From Flavobacteriales bacterium (GTDB lineage Bacteria; Bacteroidota; Bacteroidia; Flavobacteriales_D; Sanyastnellaceae): DNA of 26,120 bases. The notes under the pieces are model-generated. The model made no database searches. It saw only the letters and a list, made by a program, of their open reading frames with translations, and had not been told where the DNA came from. The stretch lies in NCBI GenBank assembly GCA_028825055.1, contig JAPKAW010000004.1:1-26120 (forward strand), in the 5' to 3' direction. Positions 15,147-22,348 of the stretch are shown here, one piece after another. A program made the translations under genes and the position numbers. Position 1 is the stretch's first letter. Each line of letters starts with the position of its first letter.

Positions 15147-16811
15147 CTAGATATTTTCGTTTGTTAAAGGCGAATGTACAGGCAAAGTTAAGCGTCCATC
15201 GATGACGACAAGTTGCGAAATGTGTTCCAACAGATCAAGAGCCGTTTGAACGACGACATCATCGTCTGCCAAACTAGCTCGGTATGCCTCTTCATCAAAC
15301 ACATTTCGAATGACTTGAGCCATGAATCGACGCGAAATTTGATCCCGTTCAGTCCCGTCGACATCGCGCGCCTCCCAGCCCGCATTTGATGCCTCATCCA
15401 ATAAAAAGGTCAAAGCCCGATCTTGCATGACGACCGTTAAATCTTTGGGGCTTGACAAACGTTCCAACTCCTCCCGATTCGCATCGACAAATCCAAAGGC
15501 GGCATCTCGCAAGATTCCTGTCCAGCTCAGATCGGTTAAAAATGCAGTCCATTTCGCAGTATCGAGCGGCACGAAAAAATCGGGGATAATTCCGCCACCT
15601 CCGTATACGACGCGGCCATCGGGCGTCCAATATTTTAGGCTATCCACCACCGCAATGCTGTCCTCATTAAACAATTCACCACGTTCAAAACGCGCCATGT
15701 AATCGTCCTCATAATCCACTCCTGACCCATATGGTTTTTGAATGGCCCGTCCTGATGGTGTATAAAATCGCGCAATCGTCAAGCGCAATGCTCCCGTACC
15801 TGCCACGTCGAACTCTTCCTGAACCAGTCCCTTTCCAAAACTTCTACGTCCCACAACAAAACCCCGGTCATTGTCCTGAATCGCTCCTGCGAAAATCTCA
15901 CTCGCCGAAGCCGCTGACTCATCGATTAGAACCGCCAAAGGCCAATCCTTCCATGGGCCATCTCGTATTGCCTCGTAAGTTCGTCTTGAAGCGTTGTCTC
16001 CTTCTGTGTAAACAACCAGTTGGTCTTCCTCTAAAAACGACTCCACCATCGGAACAACTGCATTCAGGTAGCCGCCCCCGTTGCCTCTTAAATCAACTAC
16101 GACACTCTCGACACCCGCTTGGTCCAGTTTCTGCATCGCCGCCTCGAATTCTTCCGCCGTGTTTTGCGCGAATCGCACCACTTTTATGTACCCCACGGCA
16201 TCATTCAATGGGATAGAGGCGACCACACTGTGGATGGGAATTCGATCTCTACGCAACAGAATTTCTTTGGAATCCCCGGGGCGGTCTAACCCAACAAGAA
16301 CCTCTGTATTCCGAGGCCCTTTGAGCCATTCCATCACCTTTTTATTGGTTAAATCTGAGCCTGATATTGCGATTGAGTCGACGCTTAAGATCCGGTCTCC
16401 GGCGCGAATACCTGCCTTTTCAGATGGTCCACCGGGGATCACAGCTACGACCATCAATGTATCATCTTGTATGATGAATTCCACGCCTATCCCCTCAAAG
16501 TTCCCTTCCATTGGCTCCGCCATGGCAGCCATTTCCTCTGCGCTAAAAAACATGCTATGAGGATCCAGTTCATCCAATATCGCATCGACGGCTATAATTT
16601 CTAACGCGTCGCGTTCAATCTCATCCACATACAGCCGTTCAATGCGGTCCAGAATGTGAACGACACGCCCACGTTCCGATGAGCCACTATGGGGAACTTC
16701 ATTACTGGCGTTTTGAGACATCCCAATGAAAACGCCAAGGATGAGTACCAAGGCAAATGCTAAGGGTTGCCAAGGAGGCGCTGGAGAGCGAGGCGGAGCG
16801 GATTGATTCAC
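15147..16811 (-). CDS. S41 family C-terminal processing peptidase
   Basis: A 554-residue periplasmic protease anchored by one N-terminal helix (about residues 16-31). Order of domains: N-terminal helical part, PDZ domain (about 105-190, with GIGVEF and AGIRAGDRI), then the S41 protease core. DLRGNGGGYLN (240-250) is the family fold motif. The nucleophile Ser lies in ESAASASEI (298-306) and the general-base Lys is K327 in SFGKG. These proteases trim or degrade periplasmic proteins from the C-terminus. The start codon is GTG, six bases after the deaminase stop. Pairing with a dCMP deaminase gene is common in Bacteroidota (from memory). Confidence 0.92.
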   Translation of the reverse strand: MNQSAPPRSPAPPWQPLAFALVLILGVFIGMSQNASNEVPHSGSSERGRVVHILDRIERLYVDEIERDALEIIAVDAILDELDPHSMFFSAEEMAAMAEPMEGNFEGIGVEFIIQDDTLMVVAVIPGGPSEKAGIRAGDRILSVDSIAISGSDLTNKKVMEWLKGPRNTEVLVGLDRPGDSKEILLRRDRIPIHSVVASIPLNDAVGYIKVVRFAQNTAEEFEAAMQKLDQAGVESVVVDLRGNGGGYLNAVVPMVESFLEEDQLVVYTEGDNASRRTYEAIRDGPWKDWPLAVLIDESAASASEIFAGAIQDNDRGFVVGRRSFGKGLVQEEFDVAGTGALRLTIARFYTPSGRAIQKPYGSGVDYEDDYMARFERGELFNEDSIAVVDSLKYWTPDGRVVYGGGGIIPDFFVPLDTAKWTAFLTDLSWTGILRDAAFGFVDANREELERLSSPKDLTVVMQDRALTFLLDEASNAGWEARDVDGTERDQISRRFMAQVIRNVFDEEAYRASLADDDVVVQTALDLLEHISQLVVIDGRLTLPVHSPLTNENI

Positions 16812-16817
16812 AATGTT

Positions 16818-17279
16818 TTAGCCTTTCTTATCATCCAATTCCAACGAGGCAATTTCAACGCCAGCAGCTTCCAAGAACTTCAACCCATCAGCATCCTTGT
16901 AAGCCCGTTTGTAGACCACCCGGCTAATGCCCGCTTGGTAAATTAACTTGGCACAATCACGACACGGAGATAGTGTGATGTAAAGGGTTGCGCCTTGAGC
17001 GCTATTGTTGGACTTTGCCAGTTTGGTAATGGCATTCGCCTCCGCGTGCAAGACATACCAGTGGGTGACTCCCGCATCCGATTCACATGCATTCGGAAAA
17101 CCCGTTGGGGTTCCATTGAATCCATCAGCAATGATCATCCGATCCTTTACAATCAACGCGCCTACCTGCTTTCGATTGCAATGTGACAATTGAGCCCACT
17201 CAACAGCCATTCGCATATACGCTTCATCGTATCTACGTTGCTTAAGAGTGGAATCCGTCGAAGTGGAAGCGCTGTTCAT
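16818..17279 (-). CDS. dCMP deaminase family protein
   Basis: A 153-residue zinc deaminase that converts dCMP to dUMP, feeding thymidylate synthesis. The zinc site is HAEANAI (H79, catalytic E81) and SPCRDC (C106, C109). RKQVGALIVKD and ADGFNGTPTGFPNAC fit the ComEB/dCMP deaminase group better than cytidine or tRNA deaminases. ATG 17279 is used; a TTG directly before it (17282) would add one residue. It is the first gene of the operon that continues with the S41 protease, sodA and ispD. Its 87-base upstream gap shows only a weak minus-strand promoter match (TAACTTTA, 17329-17322). Confidence 0.9.
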   Translation of the reverse strand: MNSASTSTDSTLKQRRYDEAYMRMAVEWAQLSHCNRKQVGALIVKDRMIIADGFNGTPTGFPNACESDAGVTHWYVLHAEANAITKLAKSNNSAQGATLYITLSPCRDCAKLIYQAGISRVVYKRAYKDADGLKFLEAAGVEIASLELDDKKG

Positions 17280-17366
17280 CAAATGCGATTTTTAAAGACT
17301 TCTTGAGCGCGTAAAGTTAGGGGTGTAACGCATGCTTCGTAGTTTGGTCTTCTCAAAGAATTAAAA

Positions 17367-17924
17367 ATGCGGATTTACACGCGTACTGGTGATGAAGGCA
17401 TGACTTCCTTATTTGGAGGGCAGCGTCTTTCGAAAGATGACTTACGCATCGAGGCGTATGGAACCCTGGATGAATTGAATGCTCTTTTAGGCGCATTGGG
17501 AGACCATGAATGTGTCGCTCAGAATACTGCGCACATTGACTTTCTTCGAACACTGCAATCCGATCTGTTCACATGGGGCAGTCATCTCGCAACCACCGAC
17601 CCAGATATGCTTCAACGTCTTCCTACCATTCCGACGACACGTCTGGATGAAATGGAAAAGTGGATGGACCTCCAGTCAGACCCTCTCCCAGAATTGAAGC
17701 AATTTGTCATCCCCGGAGGACATCATGCCGTTTCCGCAGCCCATCTATGCCGCGTCGTTTGTCGCCGTGCCGAACGCCGAGTCATTGGCCTGAGTAAAGT
17801 GGAGTCCATCCCGGTCCTTTTAATCGCCTATCTCAATCGCTTGAGCGATGTGTTTTTCATTTGGAGTCGCGCTTTGAGCGAGACACTCCAGGTTGCAGAA
17901 ATACCATGGAAACCGGAATCTTAA
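17367..17924 (+). CDS. Cob(I)alamin adenosyltransferase, PduO type
   Basis: A 185-residue ATP:cob(I)alamin adenosyltransferase that makes coenzyme B12. The N-terminal ATP motif is TRTGDEGMTSLFGG (5-18). The helical-bundle motifs are CRRAERRV (132-139) and YLNRLSDVFF (155-164). Length is usual. A TAGTTTG sequence at 17340-17346 may be an imperfect -7 element, giving a short leader. The enzyme would serve methylmalonyl-CoA mutase, which fits with the epimerase gene at 5464. Confidence 0.93.
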   Translation: MRIYTRTGDEGMTSLFGGQRLSKDDLRIEAYGTLDELNALLGALGDHECVAQNTAHIDFLRTLQSDLFTWGSHLATTDPDMLQRLPTIPTTRLDEMEKWMDLQSDPLPELKQFVIPGGHHAVSAAHLCRVVCRRAERRVIGLSKVESIPVLLIAYLNRLSDVFFIWSRALSETLQVAEIPWKPES

Positions 17925-17976
17925 AGGGGATACAGGTAAAATTCGACCTGCTTTGATGAGGTTTATGCTAAATTGC

Positions 17977-18006
17977 TTGGATGTGAACGCGATTCTGCTA
18001 TTTTTG
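17977..18006 (+). promoter_or_regulatory. Two-part Bacteroidota promoter of the DUF2795-type gene
   Basis: TTG (17977-17979), a spacer of exactly 19 bases, then TATTTTTG (17999-18006). Both parts match the Bacteroidota -33/-7 consensus. The predicted start is near 18011, leaving a leader of about 16 bases. With the sRNA promoter at 18472-18501, this is one of the two best promoters in the window. Confidence 0.65.
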
Positions 18007-18026
18007 CGCGCTGAAGCCTGACCCAC

Positions 18027-18248
18027 ATGTACTGGACACTTGAACTTGCCTCCTATCTTGAAGATGCCCCTTGGCCGGCCACGAAAGATGAATTAATCGA
18101 TTTCGCGATGCGAGCCGGTGCGCCTTTGGAGGTGGTGGAAAATTTGCAACAATTGGAAGACGAAGGAGATTCCTTCGAGACCATTGAAGACATCTGGCCA
18201 GATTATCCGAGTAAAGAGGATTTCTTTTTCAATGAAGATGAATACTAG
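18027..18248 (+). CDS. Small acidic DUF2795 family protein
   Basis: A 73-residue acidic protein that closely resembles a small conserved protein found across Bacteroidota (MYWTLELASYLEDAPWPATK start, EDIWPDYPSKEDFFFNEDEY end), placed in DUF2795 from memory. No function is established that I can name. The second half is very rich in Asp, Glu and Phe. It is monocistronic by signal: its own two-part promoter lies just upstream and an intrinsic terminator 30 bases after the stop. Confidence 0.88.
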   Translation: MYWTLELASYLEDAPWPATKDELIDFAMRAGAPLEVVENLQQLEDEGDSFETIEDIWPDYPSKEDFFFNEDEY

Positions 18249-18277
18249 CGATTTTATTCGTTGAAATTTTACAGAAC

Positions 18278-18300
18278 AACCGCTCACAAGCGGTTTTTTT
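18278..18300 (+). terminator. Intrinsic terminator of the DUF2795-type gene
   Basis: AACCGCT (18278-18284), loop CACA, AGCGGTT (18289-18295), then five more T. This is a perfect seven-pair stem with a seven-T run, the clearest plus-strand terminator here. Confidence 0.85.
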
Positions 18301-18344
18301 GTGCCCAACTATCTCGCATTCGGCCTGGATCAAATCGAAAAAGC

Positions 18345-18378
18345 AAAAAAGTGGAGCAAGACCGCTGTCCTGCTCCAC
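18345..18378 (-). terminator. Intrinsic terminator on the minus strand
   Basis: Read on the minus strand, GTGGAGCAGGAC (18378 to 18367), loop AGCG, GTCTTGCTCCAC (18362 to 18351) form a 12-pair stem with one G-U pair. Six T follow (18350-18345). The G-U pair would be an A-C mismatch on the plus strand, so the minus strand is the better reading. It ends the candidate small RNA and could also stop read-through from the acetyltransferase gene. Confidence 0.8.
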
Positions 18379-18467
18379 CTGGCATTGAACTTAAACCACT
18401 TCTTCACAAGCCGTCAGGACAAGTGAATTCGTGGTTTTCTACCCACCAGGGAGACCAATCCGCTGGC
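18345..18467 (-). ncRNA. Candidate small RNA with three hairpins, family not recognised
   Basis: About 123 bases, predicted start 18467 from the promoter at 18472-18501, end at the U-run 18345. Hairpin 1 (18467-18445) is CCAG-C-GGA / TCC-CTGG around a six-base loop. Hairpin 2 (18437-18393) has AAACCAC / GTGGTTT, a symmetric GAA/GAA internal loop, then TTCAC / GTGAA with a 15-base loop. Hairpin 3 is the 12-pair terminator. The promoter-predicted start falls on the first base of hairpin 1. No convincing ORF lies inside. It does not show the GGAAGCAGCC core of SRP RNA or tRNA, tmRNA or RNase P features I know. It lies between two convergent genes. It could instead be a long 3' UTR of the acetyltransferase mRNA. 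Confidence 0.5.
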
Positions 18468-18471
18468 AATT

Positions 18472-18501
18472 CAATGTTACGCGATTTAATTCTTGATGCA
18501 A
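18472..18501 (-). promoter_or_regulatory. Two-part promoter of the candidate small RNA
   Basis: On the minus strand, TTG (18501 to 18499), a 19-base spacer, then TAACATTG (18479 to 18472), a 7 of 8 match to TAnnTTTG. The spacing equals that of the promoter at 17977-18006. The predicted start is 18467. It begins 32 bases after the acetyltransferase stop codon. Confidence 0.5.
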
Positions 18502-18532
18502 CGGAATGACCTCAGAATCCCGAGCGATTTGT

Positions 18533-19024
18533 TTATGCGACTTTGTAGTCAGAAAGCACCTCCCCGGTCAATTTTCCATTGAACCACTCTTCGTCCATTT
18601 CTGCACCTAAGCGTTTATAAAAGCCGATCGCAGCTTCATTCCATTCCAACACCTGCCATTCCATTCGTAAATAGCCTCGGTTTGCACTAGCACGAGCAAC
18701 CTCATCAAACAGGGCTTTGCCAATTCCCAGTCCTCGATGGGACTCCGCTACCATTAAATCTTCCAAATAGCCGCATTTACCTTTCCATGTACTGTACTTC
18801 ACGTACCACAAGGCCATGCCAACGATTTGCCCTTCAGCTTCAGCCACTTCCAATTCGAAAATCGCTTCAGGACCAAAACCGTCTGCACTCAAAGCTTCTA
18901 TAGTGTTGACCACCTCGGACTCCGCGCGTTCGTAAATAGCTAAATCGACAATCATGCGGTGAATAGCGGGGACGTCTTCAAGACGGCCAGGACGAATAGT
19001 CCAATCTACACGGGTATTTTCCAT
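18533..19024 (-). CDS. GNAT N-acetyltransferase, SSAT-like
   Basis: A 163-residue GNAT protein transferring acetyl from acetyl-CoA to an amine. The CoA-binding loop is HRGLGIGKALF (R97, G98, G100, G102). STWKGKCGYLEDLMV, VLEWNEAAIGFYKRLGA and EEWF resemble spermidine/spermine and thialysine acetyltransferases (SSAT1/SSAT2) more than ribosomal-protein acetyltransferases. A polyamine or thialysine substrate is therefore likely but unproven. A -7-like element lies 12 bases before the ATG, which is 45 bases from the divergent CvpA gene. Confidence 0.88.
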   Translation of the reverse strand: MENTRVDWTIRPGRLEDVPAIHRMIVDLAIYERAESEVVNTIEALSADGFGPEAIFELEVAEAEGQIVGMALWYVKYSTWKGKCGYLEDLMVAESHRGLGIGKALFDEVARASANRGYLRMEWQVLEWNEAAIGFYKRLGAEMDEEWFNGKLTGEVLSDYKVA

Positions 19025-19028
19025 GCCT

Positions 19029-19036
19029 GCAAGTTA
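19029..19036 (-). promoter_or_regulatory. Weak candidate -7 element (TAACTTGC)
   Basis: Minus-strand TAACTTGC (19036 to 19029) matches 6 of 8 bases of TAnnTTTG and starts 12 bases before the acetyltransferase ATG. Alone it would not be called; the spacing is shared with other genes in the window. Confidence 0.2.
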
Positions 19037-19057
19037 CCCACATGCACCTCCCGACCT

Positions 19058-19065
19058 TACCTTGC
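19058..19065 (+). promoter_or_regulatory. Weak candidate -7 element (TACCTTGC)
   Basis: TACCTTGC matches 6 of 8 bases of TAnnTTTG and starts 12 bases before the CvpA-family ATG at 19070. It mirrors the element of the divergent acetyltransferase gene 21 bases away. Confidence 0.2.
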
Positions 19066-19069
19066 TAGC

Positions 19070-19660
19070 ATGGAATGGCCAAATGCAGCTCCGATAGACT
19101 TCGTATTAGCAGTCCCTCTTTTGTGGGCTTTGTGGCGTGGATTCCAGAAGGGGTTCATTGTTAAAGTTGCTTCTTTGATCGCGCTGGTCGCGGGTGTTTT
19201 TGCCGGTTTCCATGGTTCGGATGGGCTGGCGGCATGGCTCCATGAAGAATTTGATTGGCCCGAAAGTGTCCTGGCTCTGACCGCCTTTGTTTTGGCATTC
19301 ACTTTGGTCGTCATTGGAGTTCACATGATCGGTAAAATGATCGAAAAAATCGTCGATCTATCGGCCTTAGGCCTCGTCAATAAATTGGCAGGAATGGTCC
19401 TTGGTTTCGTTCAAATGCTATGCTTATTAAGCATTCTCACATTCGCGTTGGACTCCGTTTTCGGAACCCGCGCTTGGGTCCCCGAAAACGCCGCGAAAGA
19501 AGCCATTCTATTTCCTCATGTGGAAACGGCCATTGAAATGCTCATTCCCGAAATGCGCCGGGACACGCCATGGGAGGAACTCCGTGATACCCTTCAAAAC
19601 GGGGTAAACCGGCTAGAAGATACCGTTCAAAACGGGGTCGATAAGCTTGAAAAGCAGTGA
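19070..19660 (+). CDS. CvpA family membrane protein
   Basis: A 196-residue protein with four hydrophobic segments in the first 130 residues (about 8-25, 30-48, 65-88 and 105-128) and the CvpA-family pattern of Asp after an N-terminal hydrophobic start (PIDFVLAVPLLWALWRGFQKGF). CvpA is linked to colicin V production and envelope stress, with no firm biochemical role. The C-terminus carries two adjacent copies of an 11-residue unit, DTLQNGVNRLE and DTVQNGVDKLE, likely an amphipathic helix. ATG 19070 is chosen because upstream in-frame codons overlap the divergent acetyltransferase. It ends seven bases from the convergent mutase gene. Confidence 0.85.
   Translation: MEWPNAAPIDFVLAVPLLWALWRGFQKGFIVKVASLIALVAGVFAGFHGSDGLAAWLHEEFDWPESVLALTAFVLAFTLVVIGVHMIGKMIEKIVDLSALGLVNKLAGMVLGFVQMLCLLSILTFALDSVFGTRAWVPENAAKEAILFPHVETAIEMLIPEMRRDTPWEELRDTLQNGVNRLEDTVQNGVDKLEKQ
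19586..19651 (+). repeat. 33-base tandem duplication in the CvpA-family C-terminus
   Basis: Bases 19586-19618 and 19619-19651 are adjacent 33-base units, both beginning GATACC and sharing TTCAAAACGGGGT. They encode DTLQNGVNRLE and DTVQNGVDKLE. Strong DNA identity in the first two-thirds suggests a fairly recent in-frame duplication. Confidence 0.8.
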
Positions 19661-19667
19661 TGTGGCT

Positions 19668-21437
19668 TTAGCCGTTGATCCCCAAAGACGTTTTTAGTCG
19701 TCCAATTCGGTTGTCCAATTCCTTCTGCGCTTCGACGTAACTGATACTCTGAGCCAATTCTTCAGGCTCCATGCAAACTGAAAAATAAAACTTGATTTTG
19801 GGTTCTGTCCCGCTCGGCCGTGCCGTTACGATAGACCCTGCTGAAGTCAAAAATTGAATGACATTCGATGGAGGCAAGGAAATGTTCTCTGTTTTTTGTT
19901 CAGGGAAAACTGTTCGTTTCCGTGCTTGATAATCGCGCAACTCCAGAACCTCTTCACCACCCAACTCCTTTGGAGGAGCTGCTCGAAAAGACTCCATCTG
20001 CGCAGCAATTTCTTCTTTCCCGGAACGACCTTGGCACGTTTGAGAGACCAATGCCTCCCGATAGAGACCGTGCTCCCGGTGAATGGCCTCCAACTCCCCT
20101 AGCAGGTCATTGCCTGATGCGTGGGCGACATGCGCCATCTCTGCGAGCAAGCATGACGCTGCAACAGCATCTTTATCTCGAACCGCATCTCCAATCATGT
20201 AGCCATAACTTTCCTCCCCCCCTATGACAAAGCGACCACGGCCTTCTTCTCTTCGAATGACATCCGCAATCCATTTAAAACCCGTCAGGGTTTCATGAAC
20301 TTTCAGACCAAAACTCTCTCCCAAAACACTCAAGAGATTTGAGGTAACAATGGTTGTGGCTACGAAATCGGTCTGAAGATTCAATTGACCCGCGTTTTTG
20401 CGGCCTTGCAAAACATAATGAACCAAGAGTGCTCCGGTCTCATTTCCGTTGAGCAAGCGGAACCCATTCTCTACAGTGACATCAGGGACCGCTATGCCCA
20501 CTCGGTCCGAATCGGGGTCGGTCCCCATCACCAACTGAGCATTTACCTCCTTCGCCAAGGTGATCGCCTCAGCCAAAGCGGCACCTTCCTCAGGGTTCGG
20601 ACTGTGAACAGTGGGGAAGTTTCCGTTGGGCTCTCTTTGACTTTCGACAATGTGTACGTTTCGAAACCCTGCATTTTTCAGGGCTGGAATGACAGACGTT
20701 GAACCCGTTCCGTGCAAAGGAGTGTAGACCAGCGGCATGTCCGACCCGTTGTCTCGCAGGCTCTGATTTAACCCTAAATCCCGCACCGTTTTTAGGTATG
20801 ACTCATCGTCACCCTCATTGAGTAGGTGAATGTGCTGCAGGTCCATATCAACAGCCCAACGAACCGAGTTCATGGATGATACACTGCGAACTTCTTGAAT
20901 GATCCCGTTATCGTGTGGCGGAACAATTTGTCCCCCATCACTCCAATACACTTTATAGCCGTTGTACTCCTTTGGATTGTGACTGGCTGTAATGACAATG
21001 CCTGCTGTACAGCCTTTGTTTCGGACAGTAAATGACAATTGGGGCGTTGGACGCAATGCCGGATAGAGAAAAACTCGGATGCCATTTCCAGCTAACACTT
21101 CGGCCGCTACACGCGCAAACTCCGGACTCCCATTTCGAGAATCATGTGCAATGGCGACCGATGGACTGGACGAACCCGAGTCCAAAATGTATTGAGCAAG
21201 TCCTTGCGTTGTTTGGGCAACCGTATACCGGTTCATTCGATTCGTTCCAGGTCCCATTAGACCGCGCAATCCGCCGGTACCAAACTCCAAATCTGTGTAA
21301 AACTGTTCTACAAGCGCATCACCATTTTCCTCGAGAAGTCTCCCCACTTCTAAACGTGTTGCCCCATCAAAGGGCTCCTTCGTCCAAATCGTTGCTCGTT
21401 TGCGAGCGTGGTCCTTTAACTCAATCGCATTCATCAT
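19668..21437 (-). CDS. Phospho-sugar mutase (phosphoglucomutase/phosphomannomutase family)
   Basis: A 589-residue alpha-D-phosphohexomutase that moves phosphate between C1 and C6 of glucose or mannose. The N-terminus has FGTGGLRG. The phosphoserine is S152 in TASHNPKEYNGYK. The metal-binding loop is DPDSDR, the sugar-binding loop GGEESYGY and the phosphate-binding loop RPSGTEPKIKFY near the C-terminus. The long form resembles Bacillus-type PgcA. ATG 21437 overlaps the rfbD stop by four bases; a second ATG follows at once (21434). Position after rfbD suggests sugar-nucleotide supply. Confidence 0.93.
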   Translation of the reverse strand: MMNAIELKDHARKRATIWTKEPFDGATRLEVGRLLEENGDALVEQFYTDLEFGTGGLRGLMGPGTNRMNRYTVAQTTQGLAQYILDSGSSSPSVAIAHDSRNGSPEFARVAAEVLAGNGIRVFLYPALRPTPQLSFTVRNKGCTAGIVITASHNPKEYNGYKVYWSDGGQIVPPHDNGIIQEVRSVSSMNSVRWAVDMDLQHIHLLNEGDDESYLKTVRDLGLNQSLRDNGSDMPLVYTPLHGTGSTSVIPALKNAGFRNVHIVESQREPNGNFPTVHSPNPEEGAALAEAITLAKEVNAQLVMGTDPDSDRVGIAVPDVTVENGFRLLNGNETGALLVHYVLQGRKNAGQLNLQTDFVATTIVTSNLLSVLGESFGLKVHETLTGFKWIADVIRREEGRGRFVIGGEESYGYMIGDAVRDKDAVAASCLLAEMAHVAHASGNDLLGELEAIHREHGLYREALVSQTCQGRSGKEEIAAQMESFRAAPPKELGGEEVLELRDYQARKRTVFPEQKTENISLPPSNVIQFLTSAGSIVTARPSGTEPKIKFYFSVCMEPEELAQSISYVEAQKELDNRIGRLKTSLGING

Positions 21438-22321
21438 CTCTTCATTCTATTGAGTTCGGCCAAGCATTGTTGGAGCTCGTCTTTCCATGATGAAGCCTGT
21501 CTGTCCAAAGCCGTCATCAATGGGAGCGGGTCCAAATAAGAATACGAAGGACGACGAGCCTTCGTTGGATATTCACTAGAGCTACAAGGGAGCACAACCT
21601 GCTCCACATCACTCAATTCAAAGATTGCATTTGCGAATCCGTGCCAATTGGTCGGGCCTTCAGTTCCATAATGCCAAACACCTTCTGGCAGCCGTTTTGG
21701 CGCTTCTATACAATCGATTAGCATGGAGGCAAAGGGACCTACAGCTGTTGGCGCACCCCATTGATCACTGACCACGCGGAGTGGTGATGTCTTTCCGGTC
21801 AAATCCAACATCGTCGTTAAAAAATTCTTTCCTACACAATCGTACAGCCAAGCAACCCTGAAAATCCAGTGTTTAGGGTTGGAACCTACTTCTGAAAAGG
21901 CCTTTTGGACGGCCGTTTCACCGGCCAATTTTGACGTCCCATACACTCCAATGGGGTGCGGCGTATCCGTTGATTGATAGGGCAACGACGACAACCCATT
22001 GAACACGTAGTCAGTACTTACATGAATAAAGTCTACGCCTCTTTTTGCACATGCCTTGGCTAAGTTTTCTGGCCCCTTGGCGTTGACGGCATGAGCCAAT
22101 TCAGGCTCGTCCTCAGCCTGATCCACTGCAGTGTAGGCGGCAGCATTGATGACACCGTCAGGGGACCATCGTTCAAATGCTTCCAAAACAGCGTGATCAT
22201 TGGTAATATCCAAGGCATTGCGATCGAGGGCAATCGCCTCTAATCCATTTCGCTGCCCCAACTGCTCAACCAACCGCTTTCCCAATTGACCTTGAGCACC
22301 CGTTATGATGATGCGCCTCAT
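21434..22321 (-). CDS. rfbD: dTDP-4-dehydrorhamnose reductase
   Basis: A 295-residue extended SDR that makes dTDP-L-rhamnose with NAD(P)H, last step of that pathway. The nucleotide motif is TGAQGQLG (7-14). The catalytic set is the STDYVF segment (102-107) and Y127/K131 in VYGTSKLAGE. FRVAWLYD and SDQWGAPT are typical RmlD motifs. The rfbA, rfbB and rfbC partners are not in this window. It is followed directly by the phosphohexomutase with overlapping codons, and preceded by the MacB-type permease with a 27-base gap. Confidence 0.92.
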   Translation of the reverse strand: MRRIIITGAQGQLGKRLVEQLGQRNGLEAIALDRNALDITNDHAVLEAFERWSPDGVINAAAYTAVDQAEDEPELAHAVNAKGPENLAKACAKRGVDFIHVSTDYVFNGLSSLPYQSTDTPHPIGVYGTSKLAGETAVQKAFSEVGSNPKHWIFRVAWLYDCVGKNFLTTMLDLTGKTSPLRVVSDQWGAPTAVGPFASMLIDCIEAPKRLPEGVWHYGTEGPTNWHGFANAIFELSDVEQVVLPCSSSEYPTKARRPSYSYLDPLPLMTALDRQASSWKDELQQCLAELNRMKR

Positions 22322-22325
22322 GCTC

Positions 22326-22333
22326 TAAATGTA
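22326..22333 (-). promoter_or_regulatory. Candidate -7 element of rfbD (TACATTTA)
   Basis: Minus-strand TACATTTA (22333 to 22326) matches 7 of 8 bases of TAnnTTTG and starts 12 bases before the rfbD ATG. It may give rfbD a promoter separate from the upstream permease. Confidence 0.3.
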
Positions 22334-22348
22334 CGAAATGAATTGCGC

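Noticed and set aside
15731..16560. Two plus-strand frames of about 160 codons
   Set aside because: They are shadows of the S41 protease coding sequence on the minus strand.
17933..17950. CAGGT / ACCTG hairpin after the adenosyltransferase gene
   Set aside because: Only five pairs and no T-run; too weak to call a terminator.
18380..18479. Long-range pairing of CATTGAA (18383-18389) with TTCAATG (18470-18476)
   Set aside because: It would close the whole block, but the predicted small RNA starts at 18467, inside one arm, and local hairpins are more complete. Kept only as an alternative if a longer transcript exists.
18261..18509. 82-codon plus-strand frame after the DUF2795-type gene
   Set aside because: It starts before the strong terminator at 18278-18300, runs through it, and its composition resembles no protein. 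The stem structure explains the region better.
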